A stretch of DNA of 64,000 nt. It comes from Dipetalonema caudispina (Eukaryota; Nematoda; Chromadorea; Rhabditida; Onchocercidae). A model generated the notes under the pieces. That model worked only from the letters and a program-made list of their open reading frames with translations. It was not told the DNA's origin and did not search any database. This document shows, piece after piece, positions 13,001-25,300 of the stretch. Where the stretch lies: assembly GCA_013365325.1 (NCBI GenBank), contig JABVXV010000002.1, positions 868,001 to 932,000 of the forward strand, given 5' to 3'. The translations under genes and the position numbers were made by a program. Each line of letters begins with the position of its first letter. Positions within the stretch are counted from its first letter, which is position 1.

Positions 13001-13714
13001 CTTTCCATAGCTTCAAACCCTTCGGCTGATAAGCAACTTCATCTCCAACTTGCAGCTTCCTGTAAATTTCACATACTTAAATAGATCTATACTTTCTAAG
13101 AGTTGTTTTCAAAGACAATCTTCCAAAATTGATCAAGTTGAGTGTGCTTATGGGCAGTACACAAAGAAATGGAGTATATTGAAAATTTCACTTCGTTGCT
13201 TCTTCAAAGAGTAGAAGAGACTACAAAATTTAGTTTGATCATAAATAAATCTAAACGTTAAGCTTACTCAAAGATATGTTCCCACATTAGTCGTTCATCA
13301 CGTAATGTATATGCATTTCGAACAGCCATATCTAACACCACAGCTGGTAAGAAGAAAGTGCTGCAAGTATGATACATTTATAGCTAGTCAGACTATAATA
13401 GAAGTAGTATACTACACAAGTACATATTACCTCTTCATAATTCTATTCTAAGAAATTAGATGCGTTCTCACGTCTGTTTGCCCTCACTTTTTTTGATAGG
13501 ATTGGGATAACACTACTGACATTAAATATATGTTTTGGAGTATGTAAGTAATGTGGTACTTTTTATTATACAAATCATTTACATCTATTTCTATGTCACG
13601 TCCAGCTGTACTCTCACGCTTACTTTTATTCCCACGTCCATTACGTATCCTACCCGTCTCACAACTGAAAATATACGTAGGTATACATGACAATTTGCCA
13701 TAGGATGAATGCAC
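10092..13714 (-). CDS. Probable SPK-domain (nematode-specific) nuclear protein
   Basis: Eleven exons with agreeing phases: 13714-13572, 13360-13268, 13059-12949, 12832-12722, 12508-12438, 12317-12273, 11823-11754, 11486-11390, 11315-11246, 11063-10537 and 10196-10092; about 480 residues. Residues about 65-180 resemble the SPK domain, a nematode domain found with SET, PHD and kinase domains: a KLWKDFEATQKT segment, SLATHFRKTMYDHI, QQLYIASQLRLPL and a closing IEYKENISI strand. A Myb/RAP1-like HTH reading of the same region is the main alternative. Downstream are a basic YNLRKR motif (possible nuclear signal), a long polar region rich in Asn, Ser and Glu, and a basic helical tail (EKILELRAKEAKRF, YLRKIQKQ). 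The start at 13714 is only the first ATG of the open frame and may be wrong. Exon 10 was started at 11063 because the upstream part of the open frame does not fit the phase. Confidence 0.6.
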
Positions 13715-14401
13715 AAGGAATGTTAAACGTTAATTTAAGAGACGCTTGGCATTAGTAGGAATAACGAGAGATTACAGGAAAGGAAGAGAGAGAGAAGTTG
13801 GAGATTGCTGAACGTAAAGTTTTGTATGATTCAGTGGTCAGTGCATGGTAGTGGGCAGATGGCAATGGACGTGGTGCTGATTGATTTCCTGTGGTTATGG
13901 ACGTATAACGTGCAACGTGGAAGTACGCTGCATGTCATAGGTTAGAGATGAGAGCGGTATGACGTGTATAAGAATATGAAAGGAGTTATTTATGTTGTAT
14001 AATGTGGAAAAGTGCATGAAAACAGGGAGAGGTGGGAGTAGTTCGAGGTAACTTTGTTCTGACACTACGAATTTCTGACTCTGAAGTGGTAGAATGTTTG
14101 ATGGAAGTTGTATTACCTTTGACCTTGGAGCTGTTGGCAAGAACCACCAGATAGTATAATTTAAATTTAGTGTTGGGCTTTCTGTTTTTTTTTTTTTTTT
14201 TTGTTCAGACCATAAGTCTACCAAGAGGAACGAATGTCTGTAGAGGATTAGATATTTTGTTTTTGCATTCTAATCTTTCTGTAATGATCACAACTTCGGT
14301 ACATCTTTTAATAGTTGTTTATAGGGTTTGCCTGCTCAGTATCCGTTTGTATATGATATTCCAATGAATTATCAATTGTCCCAGTATCATTTCTATTATT
14401 C
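13715..14401. promoter_or_regulatory. Divergent intergenic region
   Basis: Separates the starts of the SPK-like gene (minus) and the TMEM165 gene (plus), so it probably holds both promoters. A minus-strand open frame at 13895-14224 lies here without recognisable content, and an 18-base T run sits near 14183-14200. No specific sites can be named. Confidence 0.4.
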
Positions 14402-16506
14402 ATGATGAATTTTCTATATTCAGAATGCTTTATCGTAGCATTGCTGTCCTTTTACTTCTCAGGACTTGCTGTAAGTACCATTGATTCAAGGCAGCGAAAT
14501 ACTGATAATACTGGTAATCTTTCTTTGCAGGTAAGTTTTTTTATTGGTAAACATTTCTAGTTGGTAAAAGTCACACAGCGGGATACTGGCTATGCAGTTG
14601 TCATCCTCGGAGTTAAAGTTTGTGCGAAGTTTCTTCCTAAAAATGAGTTGAGCGAAAAAATTCTGAAAGAAAATGAGATCAAAAAGTTTACCCATCAAAA
14701 TGAAGTCACCAAAGAATAGACTACATTTGATTAATTCTCAAATTCATTTAAAAAAATCTTTTAGTCAAACTCAGCGAAAGAAGTTTACCTACAAGCATCT
14801 CCTATATTAAACGATCCAAATAAGGATCTTGTTCAAATTTTTAGCGAAAATAAGCCCAAAACATCTATTGTAAGTTTCCTCTCTTTCATTGTTAAGTTTT
14901 AAAATGTGTGTTAGTTCCACTGTATTTTTTTCGAAAGGTCTCTCCAAGATCATGTATTTCATGATTTCGCTATCTCCTGTAGCGCATTCTGGCTTCTGTT
15001 TCTGTCAAGAAAAAAAAAACTAAGAATAAGTTACTAGCTACGTCTGGATAATGTGATTTCTAAATTTTATATCATTTTTTTTGAGAATTATTACATATAG
15101 CTTCTATGTAAGGCTTATGCAAAATTTGTCCCATTAATCAGATTATTCAGAGAAATTACAGGACTTGACACTTTATCATGCATTGTTGGCTTCGATATCA
15201 GTCATTATTGTGTCAGAATTAGGCGACAAAACATGGTTTATCGCTGCGATCATGGCGATGAGGCATTCTCGATTAACTGTTTTTTGCGGAGCAATGGCAG
15301 CTTTGATTTTGATGACACTTTTATCAGGTGACATTTTATGCTTCTATATTTAGCCAGAAAATATATGAAAAGTAAACTTCAATGCATCTTAGAATTGTTA
15401 CGTATAATTTGTAAGTACGCCATCGAATGCATTTTTTGAGACGCTAAGTAAATGTTGTTAGATAACGTGGAATATTTGTTTATTTGATTTTTTTTTCAAA
15501 TAGATCATGTCCCGCGTATTGTTGTTTCTCCTCTATTTATAAAAAATCTCTTTTAAGCTGGATTGGGATGGTTTACTCAGGTCATGCCACGATTGCTGAC
15601 TTACTCTATTTCTACTGCACTTTTTGCATTATTTGGTCTGAAGATGTTATACGACGGATATCGAATGTCTCCAGCTGATGTTCAGGAGGGTTATGCAGAA
15701 GCAAAAACGGAAATCCAAAAGAAAGAACTGCTATCGGATTCTTCCAAAGTTTCTGATATGGAAAGTGGGATTACTGTGTCAAACCAAAAGTAATTCGCTT
15801 TTATTGTTAATTTCAACATTTCATTTTAATCTTATGTTTGATTCGTGGTCAGATTTTTCTCATCCAAATTTGCGAAAATATCCAAGAAAGAAAAATTTTG
15901 TTCAGCAGAAGGGAATATTATGACAATCAGAAAATTTTACGTGCTTATTTTTACTTTTAGCTTATTAATTTCTGTTACAGTTCAACACATGCGCTTTTAA
16001 ATATGATTTCGACACTTTTTTTGGAGACCTTTACCCTCACATTTTTGGCTGAATGGGGCGATCGCAGTCAACTGACCACAATAATGTTGGCAGCACGTGA
16101 AAATATTTATGGCGTAGTGATTGGTACTATATTAGGACATGCTTTTTGTACAGGGATTGCCGTTGTTGGCGGTAGACTTGTTGCTACACAGATATCGGTA
16201 AGAACAGGTAAGAATTTCGAGTATAACTTTTTACTGTACATTATTTTTTGCAGAGTAGTGTACTATTGCTCTTTTATAATTTACGTCATATTATTGTTAA
16301 AGAAACATACATTTGTCTTCTATCTGTAGTTTCTGCGGTCTTATGATTTGGTGACACGTGTTTACTTCTGTCACGAAATTGCTCATGAAGTTCAAGTTTT
16401 ATTATTAACAGTTTCAAATTATATTTTTTTAGTTACATTGATTGGAGGCGTGGTCTTTATCTTGTTCGCTTTTTCTGCCTTCTTTGTCAGTCCGGAATCG
16501 GAATAA
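14402..16506 (+). CDS. TMEM165: TMEM165/Gdt1-family (UPF0016) Golgi cation/proton transporter
   Basis: Multi-pass membrane transporter thought to exchange Ca2+/Mn2+ for protons in the Golgi; the human orthologue is needed for normal glycosylation. Seven exons: 14402-14470, 14561-14704, 14765-14869, 15162-15327, 15558-15789, 15981-16207 and 16433-16506; 338 residues against 324 in human. The N-terminus looks like a signal peptide (FIVALLSFYFSGLA). A lumenal stretch of about 80 residues follows, then the first family signature ELGDKTWFIA with hydrophobic segments, a charged loop (AEAKTEIQKKELL), the second signature EWGDRSQLTT, and a final membrane segment ending FFVSPESE. Both E-x-G-D-K/R-S/T motifs are intact. 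The second exon (14561-14704) is the least certain: it is open and phase-compatible but has no family match. Confidence 0.92.
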
Positions 16507-17437
16507 ACAAGACGAAATATCTGCTGCACATAATTTGCGGACAATCTCATTTTTTTGTATCAACACTTTTTATCTATTCTTGCCCAAAATGGGACTTCTT
16601 GAATCAAATATACAAGGTCTTTGTTCATCAATCTTTCAAAAAATTTTTCTAAAATTCATTTGAGGACGGGAATATGGTTTGCAAAATTCCCTTTTATCAA
16701 TTTGTTGTTAACTTATTTAGGTATTTCAGACGAGAACTGTCTGATATTTAATTTGTATAGCTTATTTTGTTGTTTCTTCACAATCTTGTTTAATATTTCT
16801 GAATTTGATTTATTTCTCGAGATTTTATTATAATATCTTTCAGTTGATTATTTATAGCTTCAGGGAAAGAATAAACGTCCACACGTATTTTCAAGAAGTT
16901 TCTTGGTTAACACTGTGATCGTTTTTTCTTCATTTATTTAGTTAACGGCTTCCTCGTTTTCGGGATTTTGCACATTTCCAGAAGTGAAGATTTTGTCGTA
17001 AGAGTTTTCACATGCAAAATTTGAGATCCTGTTGCTCTTTTTTTTTTTTGTTTTTTGTTCCCTCTGCACTTCACATTTCTTATACTATTATTTTTCCAGG
17101 TTTTCCAATCTGTTCAAACCTCCCAAAATCATTGTTTTAATCATTTTGTTGATAATAGCCTCTATCATTTTGTTATGATTGATTGCAATTTTTGACTGGA
17201 AGTCTGTTTGGCTTCTTTATTCAATATTGTAATTCATATCTGTTAATAGCAATATAAGCATCTTATAGATGATTTCTATAAATTTCATCCTTTTTTAGAG
17301 TTACCGGTTCCGCGGAAAGAGGGAAATAATTATTATAACCAACTCCTGTTTATCCCTGCACCACCGGAGGACTAGACGGAAAAGCATGGGTTTATCTTTT
17401 ACTGATTTGTGAATAAGGTCATGTTTTTGATTCTAGT
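16507..17437. other. 3' flank of TMEM165, no gene seen
   Basis: Very T-rich on the plus strand, with short open frames that lack family resemblance. It probably includes the 3' UTR of the transporter. Confidence 0.5.
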
Positions 17438-17770
17438 TTTTATGAAGCGATTAGAGTTTTCTATGGTAGTCGTGCGAAAGATGTTATTTTGCATTTCCTT
17501 TTAAAATGCTGCTGACTTTTGATCTATGTGAAGATTTGTTAATGAAAAGTCGACAACAGCAACGGAAACTTTATGACCATCTTCTTTCTGTTCTGGTTAG
17601 GCAAACTGCCGAACTTGCTGAATATCACTGACTAATTTTTAAAGATTCTTCAGACGTTAATTTGTGCAAAAAGGTGCCCGCAGTGTTGAAGGATAAACAG
17701 CAGTGACTAGCTCAGAAAGTCGATGCTTTCATAGCTAAATGGCATTGATTATGTGCAAAGCGTAGTTTTT
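17438..17770 (+). pseudogene. Decayed coding remnant with three in-frame TGA stops
   Basis: After a TTCTAG the plus strand reads FYEAIRVFYGSRAKDVILHF and then, after a stop and a +2 shift, CEDLLMKSRQQQRKLYDHLL, VLVRQTAELAEYH and KKVPAVLKDKQQ. The composition is clearly protein-like (charged, helical). Three TGA codons interrupt it in the contexts CAC-TGA-CTA, CAG-TGA-CTA and CAT-TGA-TTA; a single C-to-T change from CGA (Arg) would explain each. I do not recognise the parent family. It is called a pseudogene because of the stops and the frame break; open frames on both strands at 17750-18000 may be further remnant. Confidence 0.55.
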
Positions 17771-18669
17771 AAGAGATCCATCCATACTGGCACTTTATCT
17801 GTTTTGGCAAAGGATTCGTTCAATACTCTTCTAAACTTCTTGTCAAATAATGCTTTGGACTTCGAGCTGAATTTCCGAAAATTATTTGTGGTGGTTGATT
17901 CGGACGCCTTGATAAAGTGTCCTAAAGGACTCAACATTCCACAGCTCTTCTGTCTTACTTCGCATGGAAATTTGGAAATCTTGCGACAGACGTCTTGAAT
18001 TTAATTAGCTGAACAATAAGGCTCAATGGCGGTGGAAGTACAAATCATTTTCCCAGCGATTTCAACCTAATTATGGTTTGTAGACTCACATTCGTCGGCT
18101 TGCACATTTGTCTGTTTGCTTGGTAATTTTGGTACTGTTATTGGTTGGTTTGCCGCATGATCATGATCCAAGTTTTTTGCCGTTTTAAAGTAAAATTTGT
18201 TTTTCCTGCAGCACATTTCAAAAGCTCTCAAACAACTTTGCAATTGTGTTTCATTTCAAAAATATGATAGGAATATTTCTCTGATATATCAGAAATTTTT
18301 AATTATGACTTTTTTAGAAAATACAAATGATCTGTTACGAGACGGATCATTGTAAGTTGTAGCACTCGACTAGATTCCGTTCCTATAAATTATGGTTTGG
18401 CTTGTGCACCCTAACGTTTATAATTAAAAGTTTCAAGTAGCGTTGGATATTCTTATCTGTTTGCATAAAAGGATATGATGAGAGAACTATAAAAATGAGA
18501 AAAACTCATAAACGATTAATATTATTTTGAATTCTATCCATGTTAAACCATCATGAAAATAAAATAAACAAAAAATTCTGCAACAGCAATCAAAAAACTG
18601 TTAAGGATAAGATAGTTGGATATAAATCATGAAAGGATGTGGCTTAGGATTAATATGTAAATTATTCAC

Positions 18670-18822
18670 AGTGCCCATAAATCTGCTATTGTTGCCCAAC
18701 CCGTCCTTAATAAGTAATTCATTGATTTTGTTTCCTAACCTATCCTTAGTGAGTTATTCATTTCATTGTGTCTATAAATCTGCTCTTATTGCCTATTCGT
18801 CCTTACTTTCCCAATAATTCTT
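18670..18822 (+). repeat. Degenerate short tandem repeat
   Basis: ATAAATCTGCT recurs at 18677 and 18774, and the segment around CCTTAATAAGTAATTCATT (from about 18705) recurs imperfectly about 40 bp later. This suggests an old tandem array of roughly 40-57-bp units. The open frame across it (18629-18817) is probably a by-product. Confidence 0.5.
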
Positions 18823-21800
18823 GGCCACATCTTTCCATGATTTAAATCCAATTATTTTATCCTTGACAGTTCCTTAATTGCTTTTAGGCAAGCATCACAT
18901 ATTTCTTGGACAAATGCTAATAAAATACAAAAGAGTACATGTAAACACCTCATACTGGTCATTTATTTGATAAAATTTAAAAAATCTAAACATTTTAATT
19001 TGTCTATTGCTGACTCATTACTTAAATGTGGTCCTAAACCATCATATTTTTTTTTTAAAGAAACCGAGTGTTAATTTAATGAGTCCTCAATTACATGACC
19101 CCTTCGGGTTAATATTACAGTGTCGGCATTTGTGAAGTAATGAAGTTATATGATAAGAAAGTTCAAATTCACTATCATATTACCTTTTATTACTTTCACT
19201 TTTCCATTTTCATTATGAAGCAAGTTGAAATAGTATGCTCGTTTTTCTTGATCGATATTGGTTTCTCGCTCAGTGCCAAGGCAATTTCATTAGTCGAAAT
19301 GTCATCAAGCAAAATTTTCACTAAGAATTATTTTAACAATTCTTTCGAATCGACTTCGACTTCACCATCCCTTCTCTTTTCTCAAACATTAAATTAATTA
19401 TATTTCGAAAACTATTCCCAGTTACTTCTAACTAAGATTTTCACTGTTCAATACTAAAAAATATGAGCATGTGATGAATGTTTCAGAATTTCCTAAATTA
19501 TAGAAATAGCACTTATTAAAAGTCTTTTCCAAAACTAATAAATCTATTTCCAATCGCTAGATCACTGCATTTTTTTTTTCATTTTTTAGGCTTCTTAAAA
19601 GAATGTTAAGATGAATGTTTTGGTTGCTGATAACTTCCTTGGCCTATGATCCACCGATGAGTTTAGCTAATATGGCATCTTTTCATCCTTTCCCCTCTTC
19701 CTTTTTCGTAACTGTTTTTACTGCATTTTAATGAGACAGTTTAAGGAATGTTAAATTGTTCTAAATTTAAAAGTTATTTTTCGAATACTCAGCAAAACCT
19801 TATTTCATACAGAGGTATACATGTTGTTTGTACAAGGAGGTAGAAGTGAGGCTCTTGTTTGAGGATCATTAGAACTAATTAAAATATTAAAGTAATTCCG
19901 AAAAGTATTCCATTCAAGAGGAGTTCCATTTTATCTTGACTAAGTTTTCTTTTTGATCACTTCAGAGTACCTTTGCTAACTTGTAAAGGATTCAAAATGT
20001 CAATGTTTTGAAGGACGAAGCTATTTCTATGAGACATTTCAAAAAGTGTACAACGAGCACTATTTCGTCTTATCGACTTCTCTGCTAGGTAAATGCTGAT
20101 GGAAAACGATGCAGATACCACATTGCCTTAGAAGGGTCACTTATTAAAGTTTATAATGGAAATTCCATGTTCTAAAACATTCCTTCTTTTTCATCATATC
20201 TTGAAAGGTCAAATTGGATGACAGGTGCTCTGAATGAAGGAGTAAAGAAAGGTTATCATTTGTTAATCAAAAAGAACTTTTTTCGCTAACATTTACATTT
20301 TGCTGCATTAATATTTCAAATTGCGACATCGATTGCTCATATCAAATATATTAAGTGTATCGTTGTATTGTATGTAAATAGATAAATGTTGAAAAGCAAG
20401 GGAGAAGTTTTTCATTCCATTGTATTTCATTGAAAGTATGTTTTATGAGCCTTACTTTTATTGTTTGCAAATGATTTGTTAAGGAAATAATTCAGCAGAA
20501 TGTTACTTTATTTTATGCATTTTAAAATTTGGTATTAATCACCGATTCAAGCTCAAGTTAGATCATTTATGTTGAAATATTTTTGATTCTTGATTGCTTT
20601 AAAGTGTCTTTCAATCAAAAGTAGCCAAGAAAACTGTAATTAAATATGCAACGAATAGAGAGACAGAGTAATGTTTGTTGGATATTTTTCTTTAAATTTC
20701 ACAGCATTTCTCATCTCTCCCCTTCAACCTCTTTACTTTTTTGTACTATCTTATTGCGAAGATCTTTTTTTAAATTCACCCGTAGGAATTCATCCACAAG
20801 TTCCGTTATAAAATTTTCTGAAAGCTTCTCTTTCAGTTCACAATAATAACTCTAAAAAGAAAAGATTATTCGTGTCCACTTTATCTTGTTCAATTTCATT
20901 AACATCACATGACAATTTCGATGTAATTCATTTTCAGAGCGCTGCATAATCTGTAGTACCTAGCAGACATTTCAAAGATCCATTAGTAAGTTAGTTAACC
21001 AAAATTAGAATGGTAATTAATTATGATAGTCTCCTCCCTCTATTTTTACTGTTTTTACCTCTTCTCCTACTGGTTATCTAATTCGCCCTGATTCACTCTT
21101 TGCCAATCCCTTGTCCTCCCGTTGAAAAAAGTACTTCTTGTAACTCCCAAATCTGAAATTTTTTATTCACATTCTCTCGGTCCAAAATATTGTTGAGCTA
21201 AGCGAGGGATGATATGTAAGCTGTGGGCTTATTCTGTCCTTTTTTTTTCAGGACAAACCAAATAAAAAAACTCTTTAAAAAACTCCTGATAGTCTCTTCT
21301 CTCGGAACTTTCTCTCCCATATTATTTATCGTCTTATAGCACAGTTATAAATGCGTCTTACCTTTGTTTTAGTGAGTTTAGCTGCCCATAAATGAACTTA
21401 TAACAGACTTTGTTCATAATACAGTCCTTTTTTTAGGTTAATTTATTCGTGGTAGTTCCACTCTCAGATCATTAATATGTGAGATCGTTTTTGCTCAATC
21501 TGATTTGCTTGATTTGTTTACATGTTGCTATTTTGTGGACCATTTGAATGATAGATTGCTCAGAAATGTTAGTTCAACTGCAGTTCATTCAATAATAAAT
21601 AGTGTAATAGCACTCTTTCTCTCTTCGCATTTCTCTCGGAACTTTAAGTTTTTTCTTTTTTTTTATTTCATTCTGCATTAAAAATCATCACTGTTTGAGT
21701 TATTCACATGAAACTGTTTTATTCAGCGATATTTTATCGAGTGGTTTTCCCGGGAGGGAAACGATGGAAAAAAAAATAAAATTTCTCGTGACGAAAAAAT

Positions 21801-21913
21801 TGATTTCATCAACACTAACATTCACAATTTTCATTCCATCCAGAAAACTCCCCGAAGGAAAGGAAATACGCGGAAAGGATGCTTGTCCTAATGCATTTTT
21901 CAGCTCCACGTCC

Positions 21914-21985
21914 CTTCAACGCATACTTTTCCTGCTTTAATTATTATCTCTTCAACGCATACTTTTCCTGCTTTAATTATTATCC
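21914..21985 (+). repeat. Near-perfect 36-bp tandem duplication
   Basis: The unit starting CTTCAACGCATACTTTTCCT is present at 21914-21949 and again at 21950-21985, differing only at the last base. It is a recent two-copy duplication in a gene-poor stretch. Confidence 0.9.
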
Positions 21986-22354
21986 TTCTGAAATGAGTTT
22001 GACAAGTCTCAAAATTTTAACGATCTTTATAATCTTTGTAATCAGCAAAAATTTGGTGTCGTATCAGGTTTTGCAGTGATAACTGTTCGTATCACTGATT
22101 AATTAGTGAATGAATCCGTATGTTACATGATCGTTTAATTTTGAGTGGTTCTTGAATCCAGATAACCCATTTTGATTCATTCACAAAGTGTTGCTTGATT
22201 TCGAGAAAGTTTACAACGTCGTAAACATTGGTATCCGTTCCGATTGCTCACATCCGAAAGATTCAGAAGCATTTCAATGTGAACGAAACTAAATCAAAAT
22301 TAACCTTTTGCTTGTCTCTTAATAATCGCTGATATATTTATAGGACTGACGACA

Positions 22355-25300
22355 ATGCTGCTTAGTCACTCTCTGAGTAGACTAAGCTTGCTTTCTGTAC
22401 AAACATTGGCCCAGGAATTGTACAATCGAGTCAACGATAGTATTACTTCTCTTGTACATATTCAATATTCCAAAAAGAAACTACGTTATGACCCCAATGA
22501 AAAGACGACCGATGCGCCCGTGACAATCTTTTGCCGTCAAGATATTCGAAAGAAGTTTCATTTCTTTTTTCGAGAAACTTTTCAAAAATAAAAATTTTCA
22601 TATTACATTGAAAAAGACACGTAGGAAAGAATCAGGATGAAAATTCATTAATTAAAGCGCATATTTAGCGTGTAAAGACTCAAAAATCACATACTTGAGA
22701 TAATAGGAATTATAGAAAAGTTGGCCGCGGTTCACTCAGGAAAAGTATTTGGCCAGTACCACGGCTGGAAGCAATTTTTTTGCCGGAATTTCCGAATAAT
22801 TCACGTATTACAGAGAAAGATTTCTTGGTAAACTACTAATAATTTTATTAATTATGAATTAATGGCAATGTTATAGATTGGACATATTTTGAAACGTGTT
22901 ACGAGTCATATATATTCCACGTTTCGTACTTTTTGCATATATCAATCTGTCATCAGCATTTTGATCCTCAATGAACTTAGCTAGAAAATTGCTTAGAGCA
23001 TTTATATCCCAAGAATCTGCTTGTAATCAGCTAAAAAAAATATTATTTAACTCTTTCATTTAAAATAATTTCCTTTTTTTAGATCTTGAACTGCATTGGA
23101 AAAGGTACATTTAGCGAAGTGTACAGAGTATGCTTGAAACTTAATCGGAACTTTTTATTCGCTATGAAAAAACAATTGAAAAGCGAAATTTTGACGAGAA
23201 ATGCCACTCAGAAAGTTAAAAATGAAGCTTTAGTACATGTAAGTTCAATTCAATTTACCTCAATACTAAAAATCTTCATTCAATGCATTCATTTTTCCGT
23301 CTTTTGCCAGATATCAATTTTTACTCACCAGATCACGAACATGATCAGACGTCTCCAGATTTAAGTATTTACTTTCTGTACTGGTTTTAAAATAGTTCGT
23401 ATATCTCGGGAAAGCAATTCCTGACTTGGATACGTATGCATCTTTCATATTGTAGTTATAATAATCATTGTAAAAAACTTGACGTTTTATCTAGGTTGGA
23501 TCTATCCAAGTAACCGGAAGAAGGTTGTTACCGAAGATGCTTTTTGTCTTTTTCTCGATGCTTTAGGAGTTAGGATTCAGGAAGAGAAGCAACTTGATGC
23601 TGAAAAATTACCAAATAATTAATCAGTGTAACGAGGGAAGAAGACACTTCATACTTAATTCATAGCTTCCAAAGATTCTTTTAAATTTTGAACAGTTTCC
23701 AATTCTACGAATCCTCTGGAACCTATTCGAATCTGATAAAAATTTTTTTACTTTGCAATACTTCATTTTTTGAAAACAAACAAACGACCATTTAATCATA
23801 AATAGAAGTATGAGAGTTGAAGATACAGTAAATGTAAATTAAATAGTCATTTGTCAGAGTTAAATTAATAGTTTTCTTTGCTCTTAATCATCAAAAAAGG
23901 GAGTTAAAATTTAATATTATTATTATCATTTTGTGTAGAAAAGTCTCTCGGATAACGTCTTCATCGCGAAATGTTACGCTAGCTGGCAATCGAGGACACA
24001 TCTCTTCACAGTACTTCAATATGCAATGGGTTACGGAGATTTATTTATGCTTTGGCGTGATTATGGACCTTTCGCGGAAGATACGTTGAGAATATATGCT
24101 GCTGAAATCGCATTTGCTTTAGGTTATTTCATCATTAATAAAGCTTTCTTAAATTTGTAGCGGTTACTAGTATCCAGTCATACTAATACTGATCTAATTT
24201 GCAGTAGAAATCATTAACTTTATCCACCTATCATATAATATTTGGTTTAGGAAAATTGGGTAAAAGTTCAAATCAAAAGGAATGAACTGTTTGATCGAAG
24301 TGAGTAGTTAAATGACTGATCCAATGAATCAAGTAATAGGTTTCGTGACTGTTATCCGCATTTCCTACTTCTGCCTAATTACTTGACCCTTCCTCGTACT
24401 CATTCCGTTATCTACATGACCTCACATCTAAATTTCTATATTATCTAGAAGATAACAAATTATTTTTTCGACATCATTTCATCTGATGTCACCATTTCTA
24501 GACTACATTCACAGGAACAATATAGCTTATCGAGATTTAAAAATGGAAAATATTGTGCTTGATCTTGATGGCCATATTCAGATTATTGATTTCGGTTTCT
24601 CCAAAAAACTTGCTGATGGAGAACGAACCCGAACGGTATGTGGAACACTTCAGGTCTGTTTAATTTCATTAAATTTTATTACGGTGTAATAAAATAAAGT
24701 GAATGATTAACTCGTTCAATTTTTAGGCATTCTGCTTGAATTCATTCATTTTCAGGAAGAGGTAGGAAAGAATTTAAAAGCTTTTATCCTTATGTAAATC
24801 ATCCCGATCCAAACCGTTTGAATTAGACTTTCTAATTCTAAATTATAGTACATGGCTCCTGAAATAGCGGAAGAGAAATTTTATGGCAGAGAGGTGGATT
24901 GGTGGTCTTATGGAGTACTGCTTCATATCTTGAATACAAATAATTATCCATTTCCAAATTGTGATGTTTATTCGCATATTGATCTTAGGTAATCATTTTA
25001 TAATAAGTCTTAAACATTACTGTTCTTTTAAATAAATTTTATTCAAATTTATAATTGCCTCTTTAATTGGTTCAAGTTATTGTGTTCAACTTAAAATTAT
25101 ATATTATCAATCATTACAGATATGATAGTTACAGTACTCCCTGCTGTGAACCAATGCTAGGCGACCTTTTCAATAAGGTAATATGCACAGTATATTTAAT
25201 TTTTTTTTCTTTTTTTTTAACGTATTTCACAGTATACTTAATACTGTAAAATATTAGTATAAATTTATGCGATTAATTATATTTTACAGTTATTGAATAT

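Larger units (their letters stand above)
17771..22354. other. Gene-poor stretch of about 4.6 kb
   Basis: AT-rich DNA with many stops in all frames. It contains a degenerate repeat near 18.7 kb and a 36-bp tandem duplication near 21.9 kb. I see no gene, RNA gene or transposon with recognisable coding sequence. Confidence 0.5.

Noticed and set aside
13895..14224. 109-codon minus-strand open frame
   Set aside because: It lies in a divergent promoter region, includes a poly-Lys run from an 18-base T tract, and has no family resemblance.
17749..17998. Overlapping open frames on both strands
   Set aside because: Neither has family resemblance or splice support; probably residue of the adjacent coding remnant.
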